A stretch of 21,025 nucleotides of DNA from the NCBI GenBank assembly GCA_002476495.1, contig DLKL01000047.1, positions 22,076 to 43,100 of the forward strand, in the 5' to 3' direction. The stretch is from Lachnospiraceae bacterium UBA7589 (GTDB lineage Bacteria; Bacillota; Clostridia; Lachnospirales; Lachnospiraceae). The translations under genes and the position numbers were made by a program. Shown piece after piece: positions 1-6,678 of this stretch (the first letter of the stretch is position 1; each line of letters begins with the position of its first letter). A model generated the notes under the pieces. The model did not search any database, was not told the origin of the DNA, and saw only the letters and a list, made by a program, of their open reading frames with translations.

Positions 1-1
1 T

Positions 2-766
2 GTGGTGACAGCCTGTGCCGGTGGTAACAATGCTTTGGGAGACAGTTTCCATTATATAAGAGATGGTTATGCGGATGTTATGCTTTGCGGAGGTGCCGAA
101 AGTGCTATAACACACATGGGTCTCGGCGGATTTACAGCCATGAAGGCATTGAATACAACAGATAATCCCTTCAGAGCGTCAATCCCCTTTGATAAAGAGA
201 GAGCCGGCTTTGTTATGGGAGAGGGTGCGGGAGCACTTCTTCTTGAGGAGTATGAGCATGCAAAGAAAAGAGGAGTAAGAATCTACGGTGAGGTTGTGGG
301 ATATGGAGCATGCTGCGATGCATATCATATTACAGCACCGGCACCAAACGGTGAAGGCGGAGCAGGTGCCATGATTATGGCTATTAAGGATGCAGGCATA
401 TTACCATCCCGGGTAGGGTATATAAACGCTCATGGAACCTCAACCCATTTGAATGACTCGGGTGAAACTGCTGCGATAAAAACGGCTTTCGGAGATTATG
501 CAAATAAGCTTATGGTAAGCTCTACCAAATCCATGACAGGACATTTGCTTGGCGGAAGTGGGGCTGTTGAGGCAATTTTCACAACTATGGCGCTTTATGA
601 TGGATTTATACCTGCTACAATTAATTACAAAGTTCCTGATTTGGAATGTGACCTGGATATAGTACCCAATGAAGGAAGAAAGACACAGGTAGAATATGCA
701 CTTTCAAATTCCCTCGGATTTGGAGGGCATAATGCCAGTGTAGTATTTAGACGGTGGGAGGAATAA
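2..766 (+). CDS. fabF: 3-oxoacyl-ACP synthase II (FabF), C-terminal part, cut by window edge
   Basis: FabF performs the condensing step of type II fatty-acid synthesis, joining malonyl-ACP to a growing acyl-ACP in the cytoplasm. Only the last 254 residues are visible; the family is about 410 long, so roughly the first 155 residues lie upstream and the GTG at the edge is not a start. The thiolase-fold active site is complete: the nucleophilic cysteine is visible residue 5 (TACAGG), the first catalytic histidine is in NAHGTSTHLND, and the lysine and second histidine are in KSMTGHLLGG. The C-terminus has the usual SNSLGFGGHNA motif. The stop codon is 2 bases before the fabZ ATG and the fabZ ribosome site lies inside fabF, so the two are co-transcribed and probably translationally coupled. 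Identity is certain to the family; FabF rather than FabB follows from the Gram-positive context and motif style. Confidence 0.95.
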   Translation: MVTACAGGNNALGDSFHYIRDGYADVMLCGGAESAITHMGLGGFTAMKALNTTDNPFRASIPFDKERAGFVMGEGAGALLLEEYEHAKKRGVRIYGEVVGYGACCDAYHITAPAPNGEGGAGAMIMAIKDAGILPSRVGYINAHGTSTHLNDSGETAAIKTAFGDYANKLMVSSTKSMTGHLLGGSGAVEAIFTTMALYDGFIPATINYKVPDLECDLDIVPNEGRKTQVEYALSNSLGFGGHNASVVFRRWEE

Positions 767-768
767 AA

Positions 769-1194
769 ATGGAGCTTAATTCAAATCAGATACAGGAAAT
801 ACTGCCACACAGATATCCCTTTTTGCTTGTTGACAGGATTACTGAGTGTGAGCCTGGAAGGTATGCAAAGGGGAGAAAATGTGTTTCTGCGAATGAAATG
901 CATTTTGTCGGACATTTTCCAGGTCAGCATGTTATGCCGGGAGTGCTGGTTATTGAGGCACTTGCCCAGGTTGGTGCAGTTGCTATTCTCGCAGGAGAGG
1001 AAAATAAGGGGAAAATTGTATTTTTTGGGGGGATAAAAAATGCAAGATTTAAAAGACAGATTGTTCCGGGTGACGTCATAGAGATGGAGTGTGAGCTTAC
1101 AGACCAAAGGGGACCTGTGGGACACGGAAAAGCTGTTGCAAAGGTAGAAGGCAGGATAGCAGTTGTGGCAGAGCTGACATTTGCCATAGGGTAG
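769..1194 (+). CDS. fabZ: 3-hydroxyacyl-ACP dehydratase FabZ
   Basis: FabZ removes water from (3R)-hydroxyacyl-ACP to give trans-2-enoyl-ACP in the fatty-acid elongation cycle. The 141-residue product has the full hot-dog fold signature: LPHRYPFLLVDR at residues 12-23, then HFPGQHVMPGVLVIEALAQ, with catalytic His49 and Glu63 at the spacing known for the family. I chose ATG 769 because GGGAGG (756-761) lies 7 bases upstream and the product then starts a normal distance before the LPHRYP motif; a GTG at 754 in the same frame would overlap fabF and put the ribosome site inside the gene. It follows fabF directly, as expected for a clostridial fab operon, and appears to be its last gene because a candidate terminator overlaps its stop and a strong promoter follows. 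Confidence 0.96.
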   Translation: MELNSNQIQEILPHRYPFLLVDRITECEPGRYAKGRKCVSANEMHFVGHFPGQHVMPGVLVIEALAQVGAVAILAGEENKGKIVFFGGIKNARFKRQIVPGDVIEMECELTDQRGPVGHGKAVAKVEGRIAVVAELTFAIG

Positions 1195-1221
1195 AAGCTT
1201 ATTTTATTGACTGCCCTTTTT
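1189..1221 (+). terminator. Weak candidate intrinsic terminator at the end of the fab operon
   Basis: GGGTAG (1189-1194, including the fabZ stop) can pair with CTGCCC (1211-1216), giving six pairs of which one is G-U, around a 16-base loop, followed directly by TTTTT (1217-1221). The loop is large and the stem short, so this is only a plausible terminator. Its 3' arm overlaps the -35 element of the next promoter. Confidence 0.4.
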
Positions 1222-1235
1222 ATTGTTGATATAAT
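1207..1235 (+). promoter_or_regulatory. Sigma-A-type promoter for the kinase/phosphatase unit
   Basis: TTGACT (1207-1212) and a perfect TATAAT (1230-1235) are separated by exactly 17 bases, one mismatch from the housekeeping consensus. Transcription would begin near 1242, leaving a leader of about 24 bases that carries the GAGGGAGG ribosome site (1251-1258) of the kinase gene. This is the best housekeeping promoter in the window. Confidence 0.8.
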
Positions 1236-1265
1236 TAAATCCGGTAGAAAGAGGGAGGTCGAATA

Positions 1266-3485
1266 ATGAGTGAAAAATATCCATTGGCCTTGAATGAGGG
1301 AACTATTCTGGCAGGACAATATGTAATTGAAAAAATCCTTGGGCAGGGTGGATTTGGAATAACATATAAGGCTTCGGTGTATATTACGGGAGAAAAGGTT
1401 GCAATTAAGGAATTTTTTCCTGATACAATGGCTACAAGACAGGGCACAATCGTTATGCCTTCCTCCGGTGAAAAAGGAAGCAGCTTTGCATACGGAAAAA
1501 ATTGCTTTCTTGAAGAAGCAAAGACCCTTGCACAATTTATAGGTGTTGAGGGTATAGTAAGAATACACACATATTTTGAAGAAAACAAAACAGCATATTT
1601 TGTAATGGATTATGTTGAGGGCGTAAGCTTTGATGAGTATATAAAGGCTAATGGAGGGAAAATTCCCTATGAAACTGCAGAAGGTATACTTATTAAAGTA
1701 ATTGACGCCCTTAGTGTAGTGCATAAAAAAGGCATAGTGCATAGAGATGTTACCCCTGATAATATCTATCTGACTAATGATGGCAAGGTTAAGCTTCTTG
1801 ACTTTGGTGCGGCAAGATATAGTCTCGGAGATAAAAGCAGAAGCCTTGATGTTGTGTTAAAGCATGGTTTTGCTCCGAAGGAGCAATATACAAGACATGG
1901 AAAGCAGGGTCCGTTTACAGATGTTTATACTGTAGGAGCAAGCTTCTATTTTGCAATTACAGGCAAAAAACCGCCGGATTCCATTGACAGGCTTGAGGAA
2001 GATGATATTGTTGCTCCAAGTGTACTGGGCATTGATATACCGCAAAAAAAGGAAGAGGTTATTCTAAAGGCTCTGAGTGTACAGCCACAAGACAGATTCC
2101 AGACAATGGAAGAATTTAGGAATGCATTATATGGCAATATGTATCAGCAGGATATTCTGGTGGATTATACTAATACATATACAGTTGATATGAAGTCTCA
2201 GATGACAGGGAATCCATATAATCAATATGGATATAATATGGAAGAATATAATGCATATAATCAATATGGGTATGGTGAAAAACAAAAAAACAGTAAAAAA
2301 TGGCTGATACCTGTTATTTCAGGTTTATGTATTTTAGCATTGCTCGTTGTGGTATTGATTGTAGCCTTGGATAGGAAAAATCAGGATAAGGATGAAAAGA
2401 CAGCTGCAGGAATAACTACACAGGCCACCATAGATAATACTGCGGAAAATACTACCGGAAATGTTACTGAAAATATTGTTGATAATACTACGGAAGGGAC
2501 CTCATGTGTTGTCAGGGGAAGCTTCGATACATACCATGTTAACAATATATCTAATGGAGGAATTCTTGATTATAACAATAATTTGATTCTTGCAGTCCAT
2601 CCTAATGGATTGTTTTGCTTCGGCGATGAGGATCTGGTGCTTGATACGGGAGCAATTTCGTCTGTTAATATTGTAGATAGAGACAGGATTGTGTACATAA
2701 AGGACGAGTCCGGCCTAAGAGAGGCTTATATTACAGATGCAGGGGGAAGTAAATGTAATAAATTAGACTGCCTTAATGGAATCGATACATTGAAAAGTAT
2801 AGTGGCAAATGAGAATGGGCTGTTTTACGCATATGAAGATACAACGGAGGATATGGATTTTCTTAATTATGTAACATGGGAGGGCGATATACCTGATTAC
2901 TATTATCCTTACACACCGTATACGTTTACGATAATAGGAGAATATGCTTACTGGGTTGATGGAACAGGCAAATCTATCCGTTGTATGGAGTTGTCAAAAT
3001 ATGGTTCTTCGGAGGCTGATAAATTATATTCCATGGATTTTGATGCTGTAATTATGGTTGGTGAAGGTGATTATCTCTATATTGTAGGTGGAAATGAAGG
3101 GGTTTCTAATGGTAAGATAGGCCGATATACCATCAGTACAGGAGAATTTATCTTCTGTGAGGAGGCTCAGGGAAAAACAGACAATAACTATATATCCGGT
3201 ATTGATATATATAATGGGAAGCTGTACTATTCACTTACATCCTGGGACACGTCTGAATCCTCAATATGGAGACTGGATACTACTGATTTGGGATGGACCG
3301 AGGACGATTATACCTGTATATGGGAATCCGGTGAGTCACAAATGGTAATATATAGTCTTTGTAATGGTAATGACATGTTGTATTTCCGCGGCACAGATCA
3401 TACCAATGCTGATGAAAAATCATTTGCGGCATTTCTTTCACTCAATACAAATGAAGCTGAATTTTTTTACTACACGGATAATTAG
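1266..3485 (+). CDS. Transmembrane Ser/Thr protein kinase with extracytoplasmic C-terminal domain
   Basis: This 739-residue protein is a Hanks-type kinase that presumably phosphorylates cytoplasmic targets in response to something outside the membrane. The N-terminal kinase domain (about 19-290) shows the glycine loop GQGGFG (26-31), the ATP lysine in VAIK (Lys48), the catalytic loop HRDVTPDN (159-166, Asp161, Asn166) and DFG (179-181). The usual catalytic-loop lysine is Thr163. A Tyr/Asn/Gln-rich juxtamembrane stretch containing a short repeat follows, then one membrane helix (about 347-368, WLIPVISGLCILALL), a Thr/Asn-rich linker and about 320 residues rich in Tyr, Gly and Asp with recurring beta-strand-like blocks. 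I infer an extracellular beta-propeller-like sensor domain of unknown ligand. There are no PASTA repeats, so it is not the classic PrkC/PknB. It sits directly before a PP2C phosphatase, its likely antagonist. The start is set by GAGGGAGG at 1251-1258. Confidence 0.92.
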   Translation: MSEKYPLALNEGTILAGQYVIEKILGQGGFGITYKASVYITGEKVAIKEFFPDTMATRQGTIVMPSSGEKGSSFAYGKNCFLEEAKTLAQFIGVEGIVRIHTYFEENKTAYFVMDYVEGVSFDEYIKANGGKIPYETAEGILIKVIDALSVVHKKGIVHRDVTPDNIYLTNDGKVKLLDFGAARYSLGDKSRSLDVVLKHGFAPKEQYTRHGKQGPFTDVYTVGASFYFAITGKKPPDSIDRLEEDDIVAPSVLGIDIPQKKEEVILKALSVQPQDRFQTMEEFRNALYGNMYQQDILVDYTNTYTVDMKSQMTGNPYNQYGYNMEEYNAYNQYGYGEKQKNSKKWLIPVISGLCILALLVVVLIVALDRKNQDKDEKTAAGITTQATIDNTAENTTGNVTENIVDNTTEGTSCVVRGSFDTYHVNNISNGGILDYNNNLILAVHPNGLFCFGDEDLVLDTGAISSVNIVDRDRIVYIKDESGLREAYITDAGGSKCNKLDCLNGIDTLKSIVANENGLFYAYEDTTEDMDFLNYVTWEGDIPDYYYPYTPYTFTIIGEYAYWVDGTGKSIRCMELSKYGSSEADKLYSMDFDAVIMVGEGDYLYIVGGNEGVSNGKIGRYTISTGEFIFCEEAQGKTDNNYISGIDIYNGKLYYSLTSWDTSESSIWRLDTTDLGWTEDDYTCIWESGESQMVIYSLCNGNDMLYFRGTDHTNADEKSFAAFLSLNTNEAEFFYYTDN
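2215..2269 (+). repeat. 16-bp direct repeat with 39-bp period inside the kinase gene
   Basis: CATATAATCAATATGG occurs at 2215-2230 and again at 2254-2269, 39 bases (13 codons) apart and in frame. Both copies encode a YNQYGY peptide in the cytoplasmic juxtamembrane linker of the kinase. This looks like a small in-frame tandem duplication of low-complexity sequence. Confidence 0.85.
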
Positions 3486-3523
3486 ATGTTGAACAATTGT
3501 TATTGGCAAGGCAGGTTAAGAAT

Positions 3524-4249
3524 ATGAATTTTGATGTATATTGTTATTCAGATAAGGGTGGAAGAGACCGCAATGAGGATTCCATGACATATCTTACGAA
3601 TGAAAACAACGGAATATTTGTTGTGGCTGATGGTCTTGGTGGTCATAAATATGGAGACCTGGCTTCAAAAGTGGTATGTGATTCCCTGGTGGATAACTGG
3701 AACGGGAAATTTGACACTAATCTGCAAGACTGGCTGGAAAAACGTATAGAGTGTTCCAATAAGGCAGTAATTGCCATGCAAAAGGAAAAGGGAGACATAT
3801 TAAAGTCGACGGTTGTGGCCCTTGCCGTGGATAATGGGCGGGCAGTATGGGCTAATTCGGGAGATTCCAGGCTGTATTATATAAGCGATAAAGCCTTGAA
3901 AATGGTTACGAATGATCATTCTGTAGCCTTTAAAAAGTATAAAGCAGGAGAGATAACAAGGGAGCAGATTATGACAGATGAGGACCAGTCATGTCTTCTT
4001 CGTGCAATAGGAGGAATTGACAGATATCAGCCGGAAATATATAATTCTGATATTATGCTTAAATCAGGAGATGCATTTATGCTTTGTTCTGACGGAATAT
4101 GGGAATATGTATACGACAGGGAAGTTGCAGCAGACTATCTCAAATCAAAAAGTGCCACACAGTGGGCAAAAAGGCTGATTCATAGAGTTGAAAGCAGGGC
4201 AAAGAGTGACAATGATAATCTTACAATTATGACTATTGTTGTCGTGTAG
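3524..4249 (+). CDS. PP2C-family Ser/Thr protein phosphatase
   Basis: This is a soluble metal-dependent phosphatase of 241 residues, about the length of PrpC/Stp-type bacterial PP2C enzymes. Visible motifs are RDRNEDS near the N-terminus (Asp19), VVADGLGGH (metal ligand Asp36), NSGDSRLYYI, CSDGIWEYV (Asp190) and the C-terminal DNDNLT (Asp231). All the usual metal-binding acidic positions seem present. There is no membrane segment or extra domain. The start is ATG 3524, preceded by AAGGCAGG; an in-frame TTG at 3497 would add nine residues but has no better ribosome site. It begins 38 bases after the kinase gene with no terminator between, the usual arrangement in which the phosphatase reverses the kinase's phosphorylation. 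That functional pairing is inference from position. Confidence 0.93.
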   Translation: MNFDVYCYSDKGGRDRNEDSMTYLTNENNGIFVVADGLGGHKYGDLASKVVCDSLVDNWNGKFDTNLQDWLEKRIECSNKAVIAMQKEKGDILKSTVVALAVDNGRAVWANSGDSRLYYISDKALKMVTNDHSVAFKKYKAGEITREQIMTDEDQSCLLRAIGGIDRYQPEIYNSDIMLKSGDAFMLCSDGIWEYVYDREVAADYLKSKSATQWAKRLIHRVESRAKSDNDNLTIMTIVVV

Positions 4250-4275
4250 ATTGATATATTGAGAAAGGTGCCGCT

Positions 4276-4944
4276 ATGAGTGACATAAACACAATACTAA
4301 ACACAATTGAGCCGGTAATCCGTGAAAAAAGAGGACTTATTTTTGATATAGACGGAACTCTTCTTGACAGTATGCCGATGTGGGCAAGGCTTGATATAGA
4401 ATATTTGGAAGGCCTTGGCATAGAACCGGAGCCGGGTTTTCATAACAAGGTAAAAATGATGACAATGCTGGATGCATCCAGATATATAAAAAGGGTCTTT
4501 AATGTAGACCGGGAACCGGAGATAATAGCCGGGGAAATACAGAATATAGCATACAAATATTATGAAAACGATCTGTTGATAAAAAATAATTCCCGTGAAT
4601 TGCTTCTTGAATTGAAAAAAAGAGGCTACCTTTTGTATGTGGCTACTGCAAATGAATATGATATGTGTAAGGCAGCACTGGAAAGAAATGGGATTATGCA
4701 TTTATTTCAGGGGCTGGTGACCTGCTCTATGACAGGCTACAGTAAGGAAAGACCGGATGTGTATTTTCTTGCCTGCGATAAAATGGGTATTTCCCCCGAA
4801 AAATGTGTTATATTTGAAGATTCTCTGTTTGCCATTGACACTGCCATAAAGGCGGGCTTTGACGTAATCGGAGTGTATGATGATGCAGAAGAAGAAAACT
4901 GGAAAAAAATATGCAAGGTAACTAAATGTCAGGTGGTATTTTAA
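4276..4944 (+). CDS. HAD-superfamily hydrolase, beta-phosphoglucomutase-like
   Basis: This 222-residue cytoplasmic HAD phosphatase probably acts on a small phosphorylated metabolite. Motif I is FDIDGTLLDS with nucleophile Asp24 and general acid Asp26; motif II is the serine/threonine in VATAN; motif III is the lysine in SKERPDVY; motif IV is FEDS (Glu181, Asp182). A helical cap (about residues 38-110) sits between motifs I and II, as in subfamily IA enzymes such as beta-phosphoglucomutase and phosphoglycolate phosphatase. The substrate cannot be read from the sequence. The start is ATG 4276, with GAGAAAGGTG just upstream. It lies 26 bases after the PP2C gene in the same unit, and its TAA overlaps the next ATG by one base (TAATG), so the following gene is probably translationally coupled. 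Confidence 0.88.
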   Translation: MSDINTILNTIEPVIREKRGLIFDIDGTLLDSMPMWARLDIEYLEGLGIEPEPGFHNKVKMMTMLDASRYIKRVFNVDREPEIIAGEIQNIAYKYYENDLLIKNNSRELLLELKKRGYLLYVATANEYDMCKAALERNGIMHLFQGLVTCSMTGYSKERPDVYFLACDKMGISPEKCVIFEDSLFAIDTAIKAGFDVIGVYDDAEEENWKKICKVTKCQVVF

Positions 4945-5147
4945 TGGAAAAGAAGAAAAAGGATAAAACAGCTTCCTCAAACTGTGATTCATGTGCGTAC
5001 TATATGTACGATGAAGAATATGAATGTTATGTGTGTGATGTAAACCTGGATGAAGATGAAATGGCCAGATTTATGTCAGATACATTCTATAATTGTCCAT
5101 ATTACAAATATGGTGACGAGTATAGTGTGGTGCGAAAGCAGATGTAA
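4944..5147 (+). CDS. Small cysteine-rich protein (67 aa), probably DUF6472-like
   Basis: This 67-residue protein has a lysine-rich N-terminus followed by CxxC (Cys14, Cys17), a second CxxC (Cys28, Cys31) and a lone Cys51, set in a strongly acidic and tyrosine-rich sequence. Two CxxC pairs ten residues apart suggest a zinc knuckle or rubredoxin-like metal site, with Cys51 as an accessory residue. It resembles, from memory, a small conserved clostridial family listed as DUF6472; no function is known to me. The start is ATG 4944, which overlaps the HAD stop (TAATG) and has AGGTGG (4931-4936) upstream; an earlier ATG at 4926 would put that ribosome site inside the gene. Its acidic C-terminus and absence of a signal peptide suggest a cytoplasmic protein that binds a partner or metal. 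Confidence 0.8.
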   Translation: MEKKKKDKTASSNCDSCAYYMYDEEYECYVCDVNLDEDEMARFMSDTFYNCPYYKYGDEYSVVRKQM

Positions 5148-5195
5148 CATACACCATACAGTGGGAGCGACATTAGAAATACGGAGACTAATATG

Positions 5196-5702
5196 ATGAA
5201 GAAAAATATTGTGCTTATAGGTATGCCCGGTGCAGGTAAAAGTACTGTAGGTGTGATTCTTGCCAAAACGTTAAATTATGATTTTATTGACACAGATTTG
5301 ATTATTCAAAGAAAAACAGGAGAAAAATTATATGAAACCATACAAAGAAAAGGGCTGGATGAATTTCTCGATATAGAGAATACCGTTTTATCCAATGTAA
5401 ATGTTGATAATACGGTAATTGCCACAGGAGGAAGTGCTGTTTTCGGTAGTGAAGCGATGGAACATCTGGGAAAAACGGGAATTATTGTTTATCTGAAGCT
5501 TGAATGCACTGAAATTGCCAGACGGATAAATAATATAACTACAAGGGGGATTGCAATGAAGCCGGGGAAAACCATAGAGGATGTTTATAATGAGAGAGTT
5601 CCCCTGTATGAAAAATACAGTGATGTTGTAATTGATGGCTCATCCTCACCGGAAAGAGTTGTTGAGAAAATTAAAATCGAAATTGACAAATATAATAAAT
5701 AG
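5196..5702 (+). CDS. Shikimate-kinase-fold P-loop kinase with altered substrate site
   Basis: This 168-residue protein has the size and fold motifs of shikimate kinase, which phosphorylates shikimate with ATP in aromatic amino-acid synthesis. The Walker A motif is GMPGAGKST (9-17), followed by Asp32 and Asp34 (DTD), Glu61, Arg117 and the late ERVPLY arginine (Arg134). Set against the Mycobacterium tuberculosis enzyme, whose numbering aligns almost without gaps, two substrate-site features differ: the shikimate-binding arginine at 58 is leucine (FLDIE for FR..E) and the GGG loop reads GGS (Ser80). The true substrate is therefore uncertain and I give no symbol. ATG 5196 is preferred over ATG 5193 because CGGAGA (5182-5187) is then 8 bases upstream. 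No other aro gene is nearby; it is the last gene of the kinase/phosphatase unit and is followed by a terminator. Confidence 0.82.
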   Translation: MKKNIVLIGMPGAGKSTVGVILAKTLNYDFIDTDLIIQRKTGEKLYETIQRKGLDEFLDIENTVLSNVNVDNTVIATGGSAVFGSEAMEHLGKTGIIVYLKLECTEIARRINNITTRGIAMKPGKTIEDVYNERVPLYEKYSDVVIDGSSSPERVVEKIKIEIDKYNK

Positions 5703-5721
5703 CTGAAAAAAGGAGATACTA
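5693..5721 (+). promoter_or_regulatory. Candidate sigma-G (forespore) promoter for gpr
   Basis: GATACTA (5715-5721) matches the sigma-G -10 consensus CATACTA at six of seven bases. Seventeen bases upstream, TAATA (5693-5697) matches the -35 consensus GHATR at four of five. gpr is a known sigma-G target in Bacillus. Transcription would start near 5728, past the 5' arm of the terminator hairpin. AT-rich sequence gives chance matches easily, so confidence is modest. Confidence 0.4.
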
Positions 5722-5747
5722 CTTCAAAAAAGGAGTAGTATTTTTTT
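5716..5747 (+). terminator. Intrinsic terminator overlapping the gpr ribosome site
   Basis: ATACTACT (5716-5723) and AGTAGTAT (5734-5741) form a perfect 8-bp stem with a 10-base loop, followed by TTTTTT (5742-5747) that runs directly into the gpr ATG. It ends the upstream five-gene unit. The gpr ribosome site AAAAAAGGAG (5726-5735) lies in the loop and the top of the 3' arm, so full-length read-through RNA would also partly hide it. A second copy of AAAAAAGGAG stands at 5706-5715. Confidence 0.8.
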
Positions 5748-6653
5748 ATGGACAGACATGTCAGAACGGATCTTGCACTGGAGCTTAGGGATGATATTGA
5801 AGAAAGCTATCCGGAGGGAATAAAAGTATATACCAATAGTGAGATGGACGGAAAAATAATTGTAACAAGAATTGAAGTAGAAAATGAAAAAGGGGAAAAG
5901 GCATTGGGGAAACCGGCAGGAACCTATATTACGTTAGAAAGCAGGGAACTTGGAAATAGCGATGAAAATATACATGAACCCCTGATGGAGCTGCTTTACA
6001 GTAATCTTAAACTGATGATAAAGGGCAGGGAAAAAATTCTTGTAGTGGGTCTTGGCAACAGAGAGGTAACCCCGGATGCATTAGGACCACAGGTGGTGGA
6101 TAATCTTTATATTACAAGGCATCTTATTAACGAGGGAATAGTTAATGAGGTGAGAGAGATAAGTGCCATTTCTCCCGGAGTCATGGCTCAGACAGGTATA
6201 GAAAGCAGTACAATATTAAAAGCCTTGTGTGATGAGATTAAGCCGGATGTTGTAATTGCCGTAGATGCCCTTGCAGCAAGAGAACCATCAAGGCTTAATT
6301 CAACCATACAGATATGCGATACAGGTATTAGTCCCGGGGCGGGAGTGGGCAATAACAGAATAATGCTTAATAAGGATACACTTGGGGTAAAAGTTATTGC
6401 CGTAGGCGTCCCTACGGTAATATCCGTTACTTCAATTGTATATCAGGCTATAGATAAAATGCTCATGATATTTGCCAGGAATAGTGAAATAAAGGAGCAT
6501 GAACTCACCGACCGGGAAAAATATCAGGTAGCAGAAGAATTACTTGAACCTGATTTTGCCAAGATGTTTGTTACTCCGAAAAATGTGGATGAGGCTGTAA
6601 AAAGAATAAGTTATACAATTTCTGAAGCTATTAATAAGTTTTTTGAATTATAG
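5748..6653 (+). CDS. gpr: Spore germination endopeptidase GPR
   Basis: GPR starts the breakdown of small acid-soluble spore proteins (SASP) when spores germinate. It is made in the forespore as a zymogen and cleaves its own short N-terminal propeptide. The 301-residue product matches the family throughout: RTDLALE near the N-terminus, VVGLGNREVTPDALGPQV, SPGVMAQTGIE, AVDALAARE, NSTIQICDTGISPGAGVGN and GVPTVI. Asp110 and Asp173 correspond by motif to the two catalytic aspartates reported for the Bacillus megaterium enzyme. Only five residues precede RTDL, against about eleven in the Bacillus protein, so the propeptide would be unusually short. The start is ATG 5748, the last possible one before RTDL; its ribosome site GGAG (5732-5735) lies in the terminator hairpin. 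spoIIP follows, as in B. subtilis. Its presence marks a spore-forming lineage. Confidence 0.96.
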   Translation: MDRHVRTDLALELRDDIEESYPEGIKVYTNSEMDGKIIVTRIEVENEKGEKALGKPAGTYITLESRELGNSDENIHEPLMELLYSNLKLMIKGREKILVVGLGNREVTPDALGPQVVDNLYITRHLINEGIVNEVREISAISPGVMAQTGIESSTILKALCDEIKPDVVIAVDALAAREPSRLNSTIQICDTGISPGAGVGNNRIMLNKDTLGVKVIAVGVPTVISVTSIVYQAIDKMLMIFARNSEIKEHELTDREKYQVAEELLEPDFAKMFVTPKNVDEAVKRISYTISEAINKFFEL

Positions 6654-6678
6654 GGATAATTAAATCATATATTTTATT

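Noticed and set aside
924..1742. 272-codon open frame on the - strand over fabZ and the kinase gene
   Set aside because: It is antisense to two genes with clear motifs, crosses their boundary, has odd composition (many Cys, Phe, Tyr, Ile) and resembles no family.
5683..5696. TTGACA followed by TATAAT near the end of the shikimate-kinase-like gene
   Set aside because: Only two bases separate the elements, far from the 16-18 needed, so they cannot form a housekeeping promoter together.
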